Assembly: GCA_026419775.2 (NCBI GenBank)
Contig: JAOPGA020000603.1
Coordinates: 62,001-126,000 of the forward strand
Source: Acrasis kona
Lineage: Eukaryota > Heterolobosea > Eutetramitea > Acrasida > Acrasidae
Direction of reading: 5' to 3'
DNA: 64,000 bases
Shown here: positions 39,393-52,140 of the stretch, one piece after another
Position numbering within the stretch: position 1 is the stretch's first letter
Layout: the number at the start of each line of letters is the position of its first letter
Position numbers and translations under genes: made by a program
Notes under the pieces: generated by a model
Database searches by the model: none
Told to the model about the DNA's origin: nothing
What the model saw: only the letters and a program-made list of their open reading frames with translations

Positions 39393-40544
39393 TTATTGCT
39401 TCACAACTTTGGATTGCGATTGTATAAACTTGATATAAGAGAACAGCATCATACCAGCAGTTGCAATAGATGCACCAATAGTAGCCAACATCGCCATTTG
39501 TGTGTTGAACAAGTAAACACTTGAGAATACCAAAATCACTTGCTTTAAGTTTCCAAGGACGCTCATGGTTAAGGGAGAAGTATGTCTGTTGGCCAAAAAG
39601 TTTGTCCAGTTGAGGCCAAACGACATGATACCAGACACAATAACCCACATATAAGTAGTGGCACTAATGTCTTGGTAGACTTTGGAGAAGGATGCAATCT
39701 CTCCGTTCATCAGAGCGAAGGACAACATGACCACAGTTGCAAGTGGAGATAGTTTTGCAAGCATCACCATTGGGTGCAACTTGTATTGAGTGAGGTACTT
39801 GTTGGTGATGACGACCTTGAGACCAGCGAAGATGTTTCCAATCATTAGTAGTGCAAGTGATATTACTGTTAATTCCACATCGCCGTATGCGGTCATGGCA
39901 ACACCGGCAACAATTGGAACTACGCTCAATGCTACGTATAGAGTTGGTATGACACCTTGGATCAAGAAGGCCAATGCCATAATGAACAAGGGTATAGTGG
40001 AACGAACGATTTGTGATAGCGGTAAGTTAACAATCTTAACTGCAATGTTTCCGAAGGCAATGTTAAGGCAGAATAAGAATACGAAATAACGCAGCCTCTT
40101 GGTGCCCTCTGCATCTATTGGCTTTCCTTCATCAACCGCTCCAGATCTTAAAACAATTTGTGAAAGTATGGTTCCAACGATCATGTGTGCGGAACTCATA
40201 ATGACTGGGAACTTGAATGAAGAGTTGCTGAATACAGCCTTCATTAGGATCGCCAAAAACACATTCAAAAAGAACCAGGTGGCAACGTATAAGGGTCCGA
40301 ATTTGTCTGTAGGTGGGGTGGAATTCTCTGTCTTTGGTGCTTGAACTTCTGATGGTTGTCCCTGATTATCGACACTATCTTTCTTTTGTTCGAATGTGAG
40401 GGCTGTTTCGGCAATTGGGCTGATTGGTGTCTTCTTTACATTAATGGTACATTCTTTTGGGGATGGGGTACTTTCTCCTGCCTCTTCTAATAGTTTGTAT
40501 TTTCTGCTGACTCCAGGATTGATAAGTGGTGCAAGTTGAACCAT
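39393..40544 (-). CDS. TPT/nucleotide-sugar transporter family protein
   Basis: 383 aa. A 75-residue hydrophilic Ser/Thr/Pro-rich N-terminus is followed by about ten membrane helices of the drug/metabolite-transporter superfamily, triose-phosphate-transporter branch. Landmarks: YVATWFFLNVFLAILMKAVF, FGNIAVKIVNLPLSQIV, FAGLKVVITNKYL and LTMSVLGNLKQVILVF, the last being the conserved SVxGxxKxV motif. Such proteins exchange nucleotide sugars or phosphorylated metabolites across Golgi, ER or plastid membranes. The substrate is not predictable here; no plastid presequence is seen. The ATG follows a C-rich leader. Confidence 0.85.
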   Translation of the reverse strand: MVQLAPLINPGVSRKYKLLEEAGESTPSPKECTINVKKTPISPIAETALTFEQKKDSVDNQGQPSEVQAPKTENSTPPTDKFGPLYVATWFFLNVFLAILMKAVFSNSSFKFPVIMSSAHMIVGTILSQIVLRSGAVDEGKPIDAEGTKRLRYFVFLFCLNIAFGNIAVKIVNLPLSQIVRSTIPLFIMALAFLIQGVIPTLYVALSVVPIVAGVAMTAYGDVELTVISLALLMIGNIFAGLKVVITNKYLTQYKLHPMVMLAKLSPLATVVMLSFALMNGEIASFSKVYQDISATTYMWVIVSGIMSFGLNWTNFLANRHTSPLTMSVLGNLKQVILVFSSVYLFNTQMAMLATIGASIATAGMMLFSYIKFIQSQSKVVKQ

Positions 40545-41187
40545 TTTTTGTTTTTGAATACCGCAACATTGACTAACTCACTTATTTATAGATGGTTCGT
40601 GATTCTAAATTAGTGTAAAGATCTTATTAATAATATTTTATATATAGGATGGACTATAAATAAAAATAGTTATCTTTCTGAGGATGGATACCCCCGATAA
40701 TTATCTATTTTACGATATATGCCAGACACATGTCATCCTACGAAATGGATTATCTGCATTTATATCAACCAAAGAGTCCAACGGATTCAAAATTTAACAC
40801 GCAGTAGTGTTTTCTCCCTGAATGTCTTGCGGCTTTTTTATATCCAATGTACGAAAAGAGATTAGTGGGTTTGATGTTCAGTATCGGATGCATAGTTGCT
40901 CGACAATCGCTTTGCATAAGTCGTTTAATTCGGAGATGAGTCCTTATTATGCGGTGAATCATTCGGTAACGGTAAATGAAATTAGGATTGGTTTGGGATT
41001 TTTGAAACTTTGGGTTGTCTTTTTTATAAAGCTATAACAATTCAAGGCTAGTGCGATAAAAGAACGCCGGACATAGGAGAGGGTACGTTATTTATTTTTC
41101 ACCTAACAGTTGAATTGACCCGTGGCCGAATTGTCGTCTTTATTTTCAGGGCCAAACAAAACTTGTTGTAAAGTATAGATTCCGAAC
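40545..41187. other. 643-bp divergent intergenic region
   Basis: Upstream of the transporter (minus) and of the complexin-like gene (plus). A 71-codon plus-strand frame at 40822 has no recognisable protein character. AT-rich blocks (40610-40670) may be promoter elements. Confidence 0.35.
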
Positions 41188-41475
41188 ATGAACTGGTTGT
41201 TTGGAAAAGCTGTAGAGAGCAAGGCAAATTCTGCTGTGGATAGTATAGCGAATGTTTTTAAAGACGAGCCGCCAGAAAAAGAGAAGTCTGGATGGGATAA
41301 GTTCTGCGAAAATGTTTCGAAATCAACAGATGATTTAGTTGGTAAGATAAAGGGTGAAAAGAAGATGGACAGCGAGCAGTTGGAAAAGAACAAGAAAAAG
41401 AGGGAAGAGATTAGAGCTAAGTATGGTAACGATAAAAAGAGCAAGAAGAAAAAGGATGAGGATCTTTGGAAGTAA
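41188..41475 (+). CDS. Complexin-like small helical protein
   Basis: 95 aa, very charged. The N-terminus MNWLFGKAVESKANSAVDSI is amphipathic and could contact membranes, as in complexins. The second half is a continuous charged helix with KKKREEIRAKYGNDKKSKKK. Its KxREEIRAKYG...KKK pattern resembles the central SNARE-binding helix of animal complexins (RxxIRDKYGxKKKEE). Complexins clamp and activate SNARE bundles in regulated exocytosis. The match is short and in a low-complexity Lys/Glu helix, so homology is a hypothesis. There is no signal peptide and no C-terminal prenylation motif. Confidence 0.5.
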   Translation: MNWLFGKAVESKANSAVDSIANVFKDEPPEKEKSGWDKFCENVSKSTDDLVGKIKGEKKMDSEQLEKNKKKREEIRAKYGNDKKSKKKKDEDLWK

Positions 41476-41898
41476 AGCACCAACAATAAAGAATGATGTA
41501 AAATAGAAGAACTGGGTATTCATAGCCGTTCATGATTTCTTCACTTACGATTTATTTGTTGTCAGCAAATATCGGCTATTGAATCAACTTGATTAGTTGT
41601 TGAGCTTTATGAACAAACAAACGAGCTCGTGGATCCACCCCTCAAATCTTGAGACGCGTCAAAATTCTAACCTTAAAAACCAATAGGATAGCAGGTTAGA
41701 TATTACTTTTGGATAGCAGGTTAAATATTACTTTTTTGAATCCATCTTAAGAGTTTCTGCAATCTGGCCTTAAATAAAGTCTACAGTTCGGCTTCTGAGA
41801 ATGAAATATGCTTTTGTGATAAAAAATATTTATTAAAGCAGCCCTCGTAGCAAATTGTGCGGGCTAGAAGAGCAATCCGTCACATACAAAATAAATCT
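41476..41898. other. Spacer containing a 25-bp tandem duplication
   Basis: No gene. Two adjacent 25-bp units, GGATAGCAGGTTA then GATATTACTTTT or AATATTACTTTT, lie at 41686-41710 and 41711-41735 and differ by one base. Confidence 0.5.
41686..41735. repeat. Two tandem 25-bp units
   Basis: Direct duplication with a single mismatch, located between convergent genes. Confidence 0.85.
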
Positions 41899-42552
41899 TT
41901 ACAAATTGCGCAAATTCCTGTAGATACTAGTTAAACAAGACGTCAAAACAATCATGCCTCCAACGGTAAGAAATAATCTCGCGCGAAGATTTGCAGATTC
42001 TTCATGAAGTCTTGTTCTTACCCAGCCAATTTCAATTTTGATGGATCTATCTAAGTTGGCTCCCAACTCTGAAATCGCTCCTTCGTCAATATTGTTTTTT
42101 TCTTCTAAAGTCTTCGCAGAATTTCGGAACTTAAATTTTTGGGCAAGTTCTGTATTGTTGAAAATTCTGAAAAGATTTATCCCTCCTTTGTAGATATCGA
42201 TCATATCAACTTGACTGGCTAAAAGTTCTGTTTCATATTTTACTAGCAGACCAACTATAAATGTGACATCTTCTGAAGAGGAGTACGCTTTTAGTGTTTG
42301 GTTAACACGAATGAATTCTGGCAAATCATCGCTGAGAAGACCCTTTTCATAAGTAATTCTTGGATTATCTCTGATAAGCTCGACAGTTTTGGGGTAGACT
42401 ATAGCCTCTTGAACAACTTGTTTTTCAGCATTTGAGTAGATAGAGTATTGTTTCTTAATTGTTATAGTGTTCAAGCGAGAGCCGATAAGGTCGGAACTAT
42501 ATTTGTGAGCCACTCCAGCACTAGTAAATCTACTTGCTACTCTTTTAATCAT
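41899..42552 (-). CDS. Predicted mitochondrial tail-anchored protein
   Basis: 217 aa. The N-terminus MIKRVASRFTSAGVAHKYSS is basic, Ser-rich and acid-free, fitting a mitochondrial presequence. A helical acidic middle is followed by a C-terminal hydrophobic segment (LFLTVGGMIVLTSCLTSIY) and a short basic end RNLRNL. It is plausibly anchored in the inner membrane facing the matrix, like several proteins of the same shape in other protists (assembly factors, CCDC90-like). The family is not recognised. Confidence 0.6.
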   Translation of the reverse strand: MIKRVASRFTSAGVAHKYSSDLIGSRLNTITIKKQYSIYSNAEKQVVQEAIVYPKTVELIRDNPRITYEKGLLSDDLPEFIRVNQTLKAYSSSEDVTFIVGLLVKYETELLASQVDMIDIYKGGINLFRIFNNTELAQKFKFRNSAKTLEEKNNIDEGAISELGANLDRSIKIEIGWVRTRLHEESANLRARLFLTVGGMIVLTSCLTSIYRNLRNL

Positions 42553-42759
42553 ATTCTTTGATTAGTGTAGATTTTTGGTTGATTTTTTAAGAGGATAAAG
42601 GTCTTTTTCTACTGAGTCTCATAACGATGCATACAATTGATATAAACGAAAAAAATTGAAAAAAAGATGTTGAAAAGTCACTTGGCACCCATGCCCCAGC
42701 GTATTTTAATGTGTTTTCTAAGGTTCCTCCGTTTGGATTGACTATTTCTCTTACAAAAG

Positions 42760-43563
42760 ATGGAGGATGTTGCTTTTAAAAGTGTGCAGAGGCTGCAAAA
42801 CATCGAAGAGCATGTGAATAGATTAATGCAGAATGGAGCTGTAAATGAACAGGAATTAAGACAAGCTATAGGCGAAATTGAATCAGATGATGTTATAAAA
42901 TCTTTTATTCATTATGAATTGGAGGTGGATGGAGTGGTACACTATGCTATGTTCCACCTTGCCATGTACAGGGAATTATGTGAAATGTTGGATGCAGGCA
43001 ACAGTGATTCTTTCAACACAAATAAAAAGGCCTTCGAAACTGCCTCGAACTATAGCGCTATTATTAACAACATCAATAATAAAGTTAATGGTACAGTCCC
43101 GGAGAGGGAAGTAGATCATGTTTTAGGAATGTTTTGCACTTTTGCTATGCGCATGACTGACTACTTTTGCAGGAAAAGTGAGTACGAACTCGCCGCAGAG
43201 TATGCAAAACCGGTCGCCTTGGCGAGATGTTCAAAGGATGATCGTGCCAAACTGTTACAGAGAAGCGACTCAGAATGGGTGGGTATCTTGAAAAAGTCAG
43301 AAGAACAGAGAAGAAAGACTCATGTATATGCCACATCAGAAAAGCAGACTGTAAAAACGAATATCACAAACATCCCAACAGAACAAAAACTCAATTACTT
43401 GGTGTCATCACTAAATCTACCAGAGGTTACTTGTTGTTGTGGTAAAAAACAAAAAGTACTTGGAGAGTTTAAAATGTGTTCAAGATGCAAAAAGACCAAA
43501 TACTGTGGATTGCAGTGCCAGAAGGATGATTGGCCGAAACATAAATTGATATGTAAAGAATAA
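42760..43563 (+). CDS. MYND zinc-finger protein
   Basis: 267 aa. About 225 residues of helical sequence without a known domain precede a C-terminal MYND finger: CCCGKK, CSRCKKTKYCGLQCQ, DWPKHKLIC. The spacing CxxC...YCxxxCQxxDWxxHxxxC is complete. MYND domains bind Pro-rich peptides in transcriptional or assembly proteins. There is no SET domain, so it is not a SMYD methyltransferase. Partner unknown. Confidence 0.8.
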   Translation: MEDVAFKSVQRLQNIEEHVNRLMQNGAVNEQELRQAIGEIESDDVIKSFIHYELEVDGVVHYAMFHLAMYRELCEMLDAGNSDSFNTNKKAFETASNYSAIINNINNKVNGTVPEREVDHVLGMFCTFAMRMTDYFCRKSEYELAAEYAKPVALARCSKDDRAKLLQRSDSEWVGILKKSEEQRRKTHVYATSEKQTVKTNITNIPTEQKLNYLVSSLNLPEVTCCCGKKQKVLGEFKMCSRCKKTKYCGLQCQKDDWPKHKLICKE

Positions 43564-43669
43564 AATTCCGAGTAAAGCATACACTGTTTTTTTGATGTTG
43601 AATGGATTTTGTTGAATAGGAAAACTTGTTACACAAAACTTCTCCGCACTGTTAGGTTGACAAGTCTAT

Positions 43670-46600
43670 ATGAGCATAGAACCCGACCACACAGACTCGA
43701 AGGAACAAATAAATGATCATGTAGATGAGCCCATAGTTTTCAAAAGACACAGGTTGCAATCGATCAAGTCAATATTTAATGACAGCCCTTTAACAACAGA
43801 GTTTACTCAAACGACAGATGTACTATCGAACACGAAGGAGAATGATATAACAGCAGTAAATCTAGTACAAAGAACGCAAAAACTAGCAAGTGGAGTTGGA
43901 AATGCAGCAATAGAAATTGCTACGGGTGTGAGCACAGTATTATTCATTTTATGCATATTAGCAGCAGGAGTTTTGCGGAATACCTACGCGTCGTGGGTTT
44001 ATCTTGCGACCTTTTTCATAAGTGTGGCCCTTCCAAGCCACTACCCATATTATGTACAACTGCCAGTGTACAAACTGTTAATGTGGACTCCGAGATTATT
44101 GTTTTCCTTATCAATAACAATATTCTCATTGGTCTTTTTGATTGTGTTCACTGCCATCCAGGTGGCGTCAATGAAGTACTCTTTTCTGGATGATTTCGGT
44201 TTGAACCAAATCTTGAAGGACTTTGGGTTTGTAGAGTAAGTGCACTTACTATAACCCATTTCTTAACCATGTCAGAGTAAAGGACCAACCACTTTTGCTC
44301 GTTTTAAAGGCTTTTATGCCCGACGTTGCTGTGTTTGTGACCGGACTATTAGTTAACGCCTTCATTTTTATACTGTGGAGGAGAAGAGTCGTACTTAAAC
44401 GGCAACAAGATGTAGATACTTCGTCCACCTCTTCGAACGAATTGAATAGCGTAGAAGGCGAATCAGGACAACTTTATTATCAAATGGATGGTGCGAAGCC
44501 TTCGTTCGGTACCACACCACAAACATTAAGAGACCAACAATACATGGAATGTTATGATGACCAACATGGAATATTTTCCACACCCATCGCAAGCACTTTT
44601 CCTCAAATACATTACTTGAAGCAATATTGGATGCTTATTTTAATCATTGTGAGCGCCAGCATGTATCCATGCTTCGCGTCCATACCTTTCCTACTACTTT
44701 GTCTGTTCATAATATCTGTATATACAACACACTGGACAATACGGTCTGGTCAATTTAGCTTGTAAGCCGTTCACTTTCGGTCGATCTAACATTTTTGTAG
44801 AGTATGGTCGTTCGCAGCATTTTATTCAATGTTAGTATTCATCGCTTTTCATTTATCACGAGGGCCATACTTTGGAGACATGTACAAGAACAAGTACGGA
44901 CAAATGACTGGTTTCGTTGATCTCGAATCGCTCATGGCCAAGAATTGGTTCGTGTATGCATTCTTGTTGGTCATCGTTCTGATCTATGTGTCGGCTTGCA
45001 CTTTTTGTAACCAATACATTGCCAGCATGATTGAGTATGACACGGCCGTGAGGAGAGGAATTCCAAACCAAGACGTGGATCCGACCACATTACAAACCGA
45101 AAATTCGCAATTCATTTACGTTCTACAAAAGCGCCTCATGGATCAGAAGAATTTCATTCAAGAAAAGTTATTACAATTTATTAGAAAGAACATTGTTTAT
45201 GCACTATTGGTCGGACTGGCAGTGATGGTCATGAGCGTACCATCCATCCTCAGCATGTTCTATTTGGCCTTTTTATTCATCGGTCTCGTATCGCCAACCC
45301 ACTACTTTGTCATGTGTCTACCAGTCGTTCACATTTATTCTCTAATCTACACGGTAGCTCAATATGTTTTCAACATTCCACATTTGATGAATTACTTTAC
45401 GGACAGTCGGGTCAGAGATATCATGTTCAAAGTGGGTCTCAGGAACGATGATTACATGAGTCTAATTTTGTTTGGTCAACTCATCATGGTTCTATTTATA
45501 GCATTGAACATTAGGGCAACCACCGTTCATCGCATTCAAAAAATTGAAAAGAAACAATACGAACAAAACGAAGAGACCAAATTAATAGCACCACCAAGCA
45601 CACCAGCCAATAAAGCAACGCAGCATGCGAGAGATGCGAATCGTCATCAACAAAATGATCAAGAATCTTCCGAACCTTCGACGGAAGAGGATTATGAAAT
45701 CGTCGAGGGCAACGGACCGTCGGTGGTGGATGATCAAGCAGAGGTCGAGCTGGACCAATTGCCATTGCCCAATCAATCCAACTGGAAGAAATTTCAAAGA
45801 GCCACCAGGAAGTTCTTTAAGAAGTGTAAAACATTTGCACAAGAAGTGATCACCTTGATGGTGAACTTCTTCGTTCGCTACTCTTATAATCTATCGCTGG
45901 TCGTTTTGTACTTTGCTGATTTGTTCTTGCCCAATGCTGATTTGCTACACGCCATTTACTTGTTATTCTTTTTGCTGTATTTCATCTTTCCATCCTTTGC
46001 AAGGAGAACGTGGATCTTGTTGGTCATTTATTGTCAATTTGTGCTGGTGGCGCTCTACTTTTTCAATGTGTTTTATGGAGAATTGGTGGTGGGCGTCGAA
46101 TATACCACCATTGGTTTGATACCCTTCACCAATCGATCCTATTGGAGAGGTTTGGTGTGGCACTTTGTGGTCCTGTTCGTCGTGAGCATCGAATATCACG
46201 TCCAACGCATGAACAAGGCACAAATTGGTAATTTGAAGATTAATATCGACAAGCACATGATGAACGTGGAGCAATACAATTTGCCCATATGGCTGCACAA
46301 GACATTCGATGGCATCAGAGTATTATTCCAAGTATTTGGAATGTACTTGTGTTACTTGAGCGTCATCTTGTTGCTGATGCTATCCGGCAGATCCACTCTG
46401 TTCGGATTGATTTATATCATTTTATTGTTCATGTGCCTGTACATTGATGCGTTCGTAGTGAGGTCCTATCGCATATTAAACATTCTATGGTTCGTCGTGA
46501 TCGCTTACAACGGCATCGTGTTCTTTGCAAATTATCTGTACCAATTTCCATTGCTCGAGAACTTGGTGGTGCAATTCTTTGATCAAAGCACCAATCTAAA

Positions 46601-49600
46601 ACGACTCTTTATCGATCAAGATTACATAGGGTTACAAAAGTTCGAAAAAAAGTCATTGAGCTTATTACCTTACACCGTCATCTTGTTGTTGAGCATTATT
46701 CAGTTAAAAAACTTTCAAACGCTTCGCTACAAACAAATATTAAAGTACGAGAAACAAGACGTGGACATTGGAGAGGTCGACACGCTACACGAAGTATCCG
46801 AAATGGAAGAACCAGTGGTATCAAAGTGGGTGGATGATAACTTGATCAAATTGAGTCACATATTCAAGAGGCTGTGCATCATGCATCAGCCCAAATTGTT
46901 ATTGATCGCAGTGTTCGCTGCGGCAATTGCCAATCACTCTCCCATCGGGTTGATTTACTTTTTGATCGTCATCTTCTTGGCACCTGTTCCATTCCTTGCT
47001 GGTAAGTTGTGGTTCTTCATTAGCGCCTATGCGTCCATCATGTTATTGTGTCAATATGCATTTCAATTTCCCTTCTTTGAGAAGGGAGAGTTGAATTGTA
47101 GGCCCTATTCATCATCCAGCGCAGATCCAAGAAACGTATGTCAGTGGTTGCAATGGGTGGGACTACGCTTCAAACACAAGATGGTGGGAAGCGTCATGTG
47201 GCCACATTTGATGGTGTTGATCATGGCATTGTTGCAGACGCTGTGTCAACGATGGCGCAAGGATTTGACTGCTAAAAAGTTGTACCAACCAGGGTTGACT
47301 TTTATGGAGAATGAACAAGAGGAATCGCTGGACGACAGCGTCATGAGTCACGATTATCAACAACAAACATCATCGCCCATGAAACACCAACAACGTTCGT
47401 CGAAATGGTACGTCAAGGTGTTCCATTGGAGCGTCGATCGATTCAAATACACCATCAATCACTTCTTCGAACACTATGGTTACGAAGTGTCCATATTGGC
47501 CCTGCTGAGCGGTTCGTTATCGCTGGTGGAGTACATATGGGGATTGATTTGCTTGTTGTTGTTCGGAATCACTCTGTTCGTTCCCAAATTAAAAATCATC
47601 AAGTGGTGGAATTTGTTATTGTTCGTCATGTACTTGATGATGCTGGTCCTGTATCTATCCTATATCGTTCGATCCATACCGGTACCCACCGTATCATCCA
47701 CCATTGATTACTTGATCGACGATCATCCGGTGGCATCGAGAATATTCAAATACGTGTTGATATGGGACAAGGACATCAACGACACCAACGTACAATCGGT
47801 CATCATCACCTTTTACGTGATCATCTTCTTTATGGCACTACAGGCACATTTGTTCTATTCTAGCAAGAACAAGAATCATCACCAAGGTCATCCCACCATC
47901 ACCATACAACAAGACGATCATAACGCATCAGAGGAGGACATGGATCCGCCCACTCTACTGGCTCATTATCAAAAGAAGAACGGCAACAAGATGCACGTGG
48001 CGCTGCCTCATCCGCTGGATGATAACGGCATGCGTCGATATGACTTCACGGTGCGCACCAAACCAGCGAATTACTTGGACAGGGCCAAACTCTATCTAGT
48101 GTTCAAGGGATTTCCAAAAATCGTCATGATCGTCATGTTCATCGATGCCAGCATAGAAACCAAGTTTAATAGGAATGGTACAGATGATCATTTGTTTGAT
48201 TTATTTGAATTTGGGAAATCACATTTATTGGAGGACCAAATCATTTTGGAAATACGTCGGCATCTTTTATTACCTAAACGTGATGGTCGAAGCGCTGTAT
48301 CAAATACCGCTGGCCACCGCTAGCAACGCGAGGGATCCATCCAAATGGGCGCCCAATTCAACGTTCGTGTACCTCGCCAAGTTCATTGGATTATATGACA
48401 TGAACGGGAACACGAGCGGCAACAATCGCACCAGTTATATTCTGTTCGGCATCGTGATTTTGAGTTTGTATCACGTACAAAACATCATCTTTTTATCCAG
48501 GGATTACATCTTGTTCATTAATTACTTGATGAGACATCGTAATCGTAGAAAAAAGAGAAGATTGAGGAACAAGGCGTTCAGGGCTAGTCAAATACTCAAG
48601 AGATTTGCGGAGCAACAATACTTGTCCAAGAGAAGAAAATCAAACATGAACGCGCTCAAGAGATACAAGGAGGTGCAATCCAGCGATAACGTAAAGGATA
48701 GAACCTTGTTGAGAGAGCTGTACAGCGACATTCATCAATCCTACAAGAAGGAATACTCTGAAGTAAAGGACGAAAAGTTGATACTAAAGTATGCGCTTCG
48801 AAGGGTGATTCGTAGCACTGCCATACAGAATGCATTGATCGAACACGTGGATAAGACCATCATGGGCGATTTGTTGGACGAGGCAGAGAAGGAGATTAGG
48901 AATCGGTCGTTGATCGCATCGAATCCAAGCATGGAGAATATGGCCGATCACTTCAGTCCCAGCACCGATGCAGATCCACCTCACTTGAAAGCAGAAACGC
49001 CAAGCATCGTCACGCCATCCAGCACCGTTCGTTTCCACTCCAACGTGATTGTGTTGTCGCCATTGAGCGTGCCTAGCGAATCGCCGGATGATCAACAACA
49101 ATATTTGAATTCGCCCACGCTACAAGAACAACAACTAGAAGAAGAGGAACAAGCCACTCCATCGACACCTGCACCAGCATCACACGGTAGAATCAAGGGC
49201 ATCTTTTTGGGCATTGAAATACGACTGATTCGCTACACTGTGATCGTGTTCGATTTCATCATCGTCACGTTACGTCCGCTTCTCACCATTGCGCTCGATA
49301 CAAGAGAGGACATTATCAAGGTGTTGACAGAGATGGAAACAAGCGACGAACACACCACCTTGATCGAAACACAACCACAAGAAGCACCCACTCACACTGA
49401 TCAAGGCGTAAGCATACACACCGCACACATACAACAAAAAGAACATCAAAAGGAACTACCGATCGTTTATCAACTAGATAATAGACAAGCGAGGCGTCAC
49501 CTTCGATCCAAAACAATCGATCTCGTCTACACTTGCAGGAACTTTTTAAACAGCAACACTGACGTCATGTGTTATTTGGCAATGGTCATCAATCTGATCG

Positions 49601-52140
49601 TATCGCCCACCATCATCAATGCGCTCTTCACCGTCGTTGCATTCGGATTCGCTGGCATGCAATATCCATACCCCAACAAGAGATATTGGGAAATTACTCT
49701 ATTCTGTTGCATGTTTGCTCTATCTCTTCAGTACATTCTACACATTGTACAAAAGACGTGGTACAGCGCATCGGTGATTGAAAATTCATTATTGAGGTGG
49801 ATAGGCAGCAGTTATCAAGAGAATAACAATTTATTCGGCGTGATTTGCACTTACTTGTTGATCATGTTGTGCATGTTTCATCATCGAGATGTGCTCAAGA
49901 GAAGAGGCGATTGGGTGAATTGGGACGAGAATTTGGAAGCAGAATTGAAGAGAGCAGAAAAGAAGAGGAGAAGGGAAGAACTAATGGCCAATGGATTGAT
50001 GCACCTGCACAATGATGAAGAAGATACGGATCTATCCACGGAGGAACATCAAGTGGAACCCAACACAAAGATTTCTCATCAGCTTCGTAGGAGAAGCAAC
50101 AGCAATCGATTGAGCATCACCATCAGCAACAATGACGACCCATCGTTGATCAACAACAAACAACGAAGGATCAGCATGCAACAACAAATGACAATGATTG
50201 AAACGAGTCCAGACGATCACAGCAAAAAGAGAAGAAGAAGGAATAACAACATATTGGTGGACGCATGGAAACGATTGTGGACCAATACCAAACACATGGT
50301 CGTCAACTACTTTCAAGGACTGGTCAACGAGGAGACCAAATTGGGACGTGATTTATTCGTGGTCACGGTGGTGACCGATATTTTTGGTTTCCTCTTCTTC
50401 TTTTTCAGTTTCAGCTACATGAGCGGCAGGCACAACGATGGTGCCATTACAAGCATCACCAGCAACCAATTGAGCGGTTACTTTGTGATGGTGCTGTTCC
50501 TATTCTTTTTGGAGATTTGCGTAGAGAGAGTGATTTATTTGAAATCATCTCTCAAAAGTAAATTAACGTTCCATTTGGCAGTGGTGATTGCCTATCACGT
50601 GGTGTACCTAGTCATGTACGATTACATATCCAAAATGCAAAATAAACTGGGCGTGGTGCTGCTGAACGTGCTGTTCATGATCAAATCGTTCTACATGTGG
50701 GTGAGTTGTTTGCAAATCAAGAGCGGATATCCCACCATGGGCATCTACACTAGTTTCTTCGTGAAGAGTTACTTTTGGGTGTTTAACATTGTGTACTTGA
50801 TATGGAGGGCCATTCCGTTCGTGTTCGAATTGAAAACGCTATTGGACTGGACCTTCATAAAGACCACACTTAATTTTTACGAGTGGTTAAAGATGGAGGA
50901 CATTTACTCCACGTTATACACTAGGAAATGTGATTTGGAATATAAAAAGATTTTGGGCAGAAGCTTTGGCAAGGGTCAGTTCTACACCACAAAGTTGGGA
51001 AGTGGTTTCTTGTTGTTCGTGTTGATTTGTTTCGTCATCTTCTTTCCCCTATTGTTTTACTCCACTGCCAATCCAACCTTCATCATGAACAGCGTGACGA
51101 GCGTAAAGATTGAAATTGAGATTGGTGGGTTTAGAAACATTTATCAGAACCAACTATCGGTACAAGGCGATTGTGACGATAAGGATCGCGGCGATAACAT
51201 TTTTGATGGGTGTGCTAGAAATGTGGAGAGCATTCTTAACAAGTATTATGTGGAGAAGGCGAGCAGCGAAGTGCTCAAGAAGCATGTCAGAGATGATTTT
51301 GTGGATTATGACTCGGATGCCAAAGTACAGGCGTTCGTGTTGAGTAGTTATTCGGAGGTGTATTGGACCATATCGACGCCTTCTAGGTTGTTGCTGTCTG
51401 ATGTGCTGGAGAGGAACATGAGCAATGGTTTGGATTTGAGATTTGTAACGCAGGTGACTCGTTTGGGCCCTGCCAATAATAAAGTTTCTTCTTTGGTTCA
51501 GGCGCATCGGTTGAGCGACCATCAGCGTCAGATGCTCAGCAACATGATCAAGTATCCTGAAAAGTTTTCTGATCCTAGTTTTGATTTGATGTTTTCTAGT
51601 CCTTATAATCCATTCATGATCAACAAGGCACAAGATGGCTTGTCCAGCGTGGGTGTGACGAACTCTAATTATTATCCAAACTGTACTCTGGGCGTACGCC
51701 AGGATGGTACTTTCAAATCTAATAATTTATTGTATTGGAATTTTAATTGTTCCAATACCATGCCGTTGAGTCAGAGCTTGGATGGCGATAAGATTGGTGG
51801 CTTTGGTCCGTTCTTCTTTATTCAGAGCGGCCTCATCTCTGCCGACTCGAACGTGTTGATTAGCACGGTCAGTAGTTTTGGCATCATTACGCTTTATACT
51901 TCCTTTGTGTTGACCGTGGGTCGATTTGTGAGAATATATGCGAGTGGATTGGTGAGTGCCATTCACTATGAAGATTTGGATAATGTGGACCTCTTGTTGA
52001 GTTATACGATGGATATTTATATGGCAAGAGAGGCGGAGGATTTGGAGCTGGAAGAGATTATGTTTGTTCACTTGCTGCGTATATATCGTGACACTAGTTT
52101 GATTCAGATCTGGACAAACACTAATAAATCTACACTTTAA
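43670..52140 (+). CDS. PIEZO: PIEZO mechanosensitive ion channel (one frame break)
   Basis: Force-gated cation channel of the plasma membrane, trimeric with many four-helix blades. Exons are 43670..44235, 44276..44761 and 44801..52140 with introns of 40 and 39 nt. Near 48150-48175 the frame moves by one surplus base: the text reads DASIET then, in the next frame, SLIGMVQMIICLIYL. Removing it gives 2,796 aa, the normal PIEZO size. Dozens of membrane helices are visible. The C-terminal pore part has FPLLFYSTANPTFIMN (the start of the extracellular cap after the outer helix) and FGIITLYTSFVLTVGRFVR (inner helix), and it ends in DLELEEIMFVHLLRIYRDT...IQIWT, the conserved PIEZO C-terminus. A 34-nt intron at 48119-48152 (GTCATG...CATAG) is an alternative explanation of the break. 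Confidence 0.93.

Noticed and set aside
39151-39438. 95-codon plus-strand frame overlapping the transporter 3' end
   Set aside because: Overlaps a well-supported gene on the other strand and shows no protein character.
40822-41037. 71-codon plus-strand frame upstream of the complexin-like gene
   Set aside because: No domain, ordinary spacer composition, and no splice partner found; more likely chance within a 643-bp promoter region.
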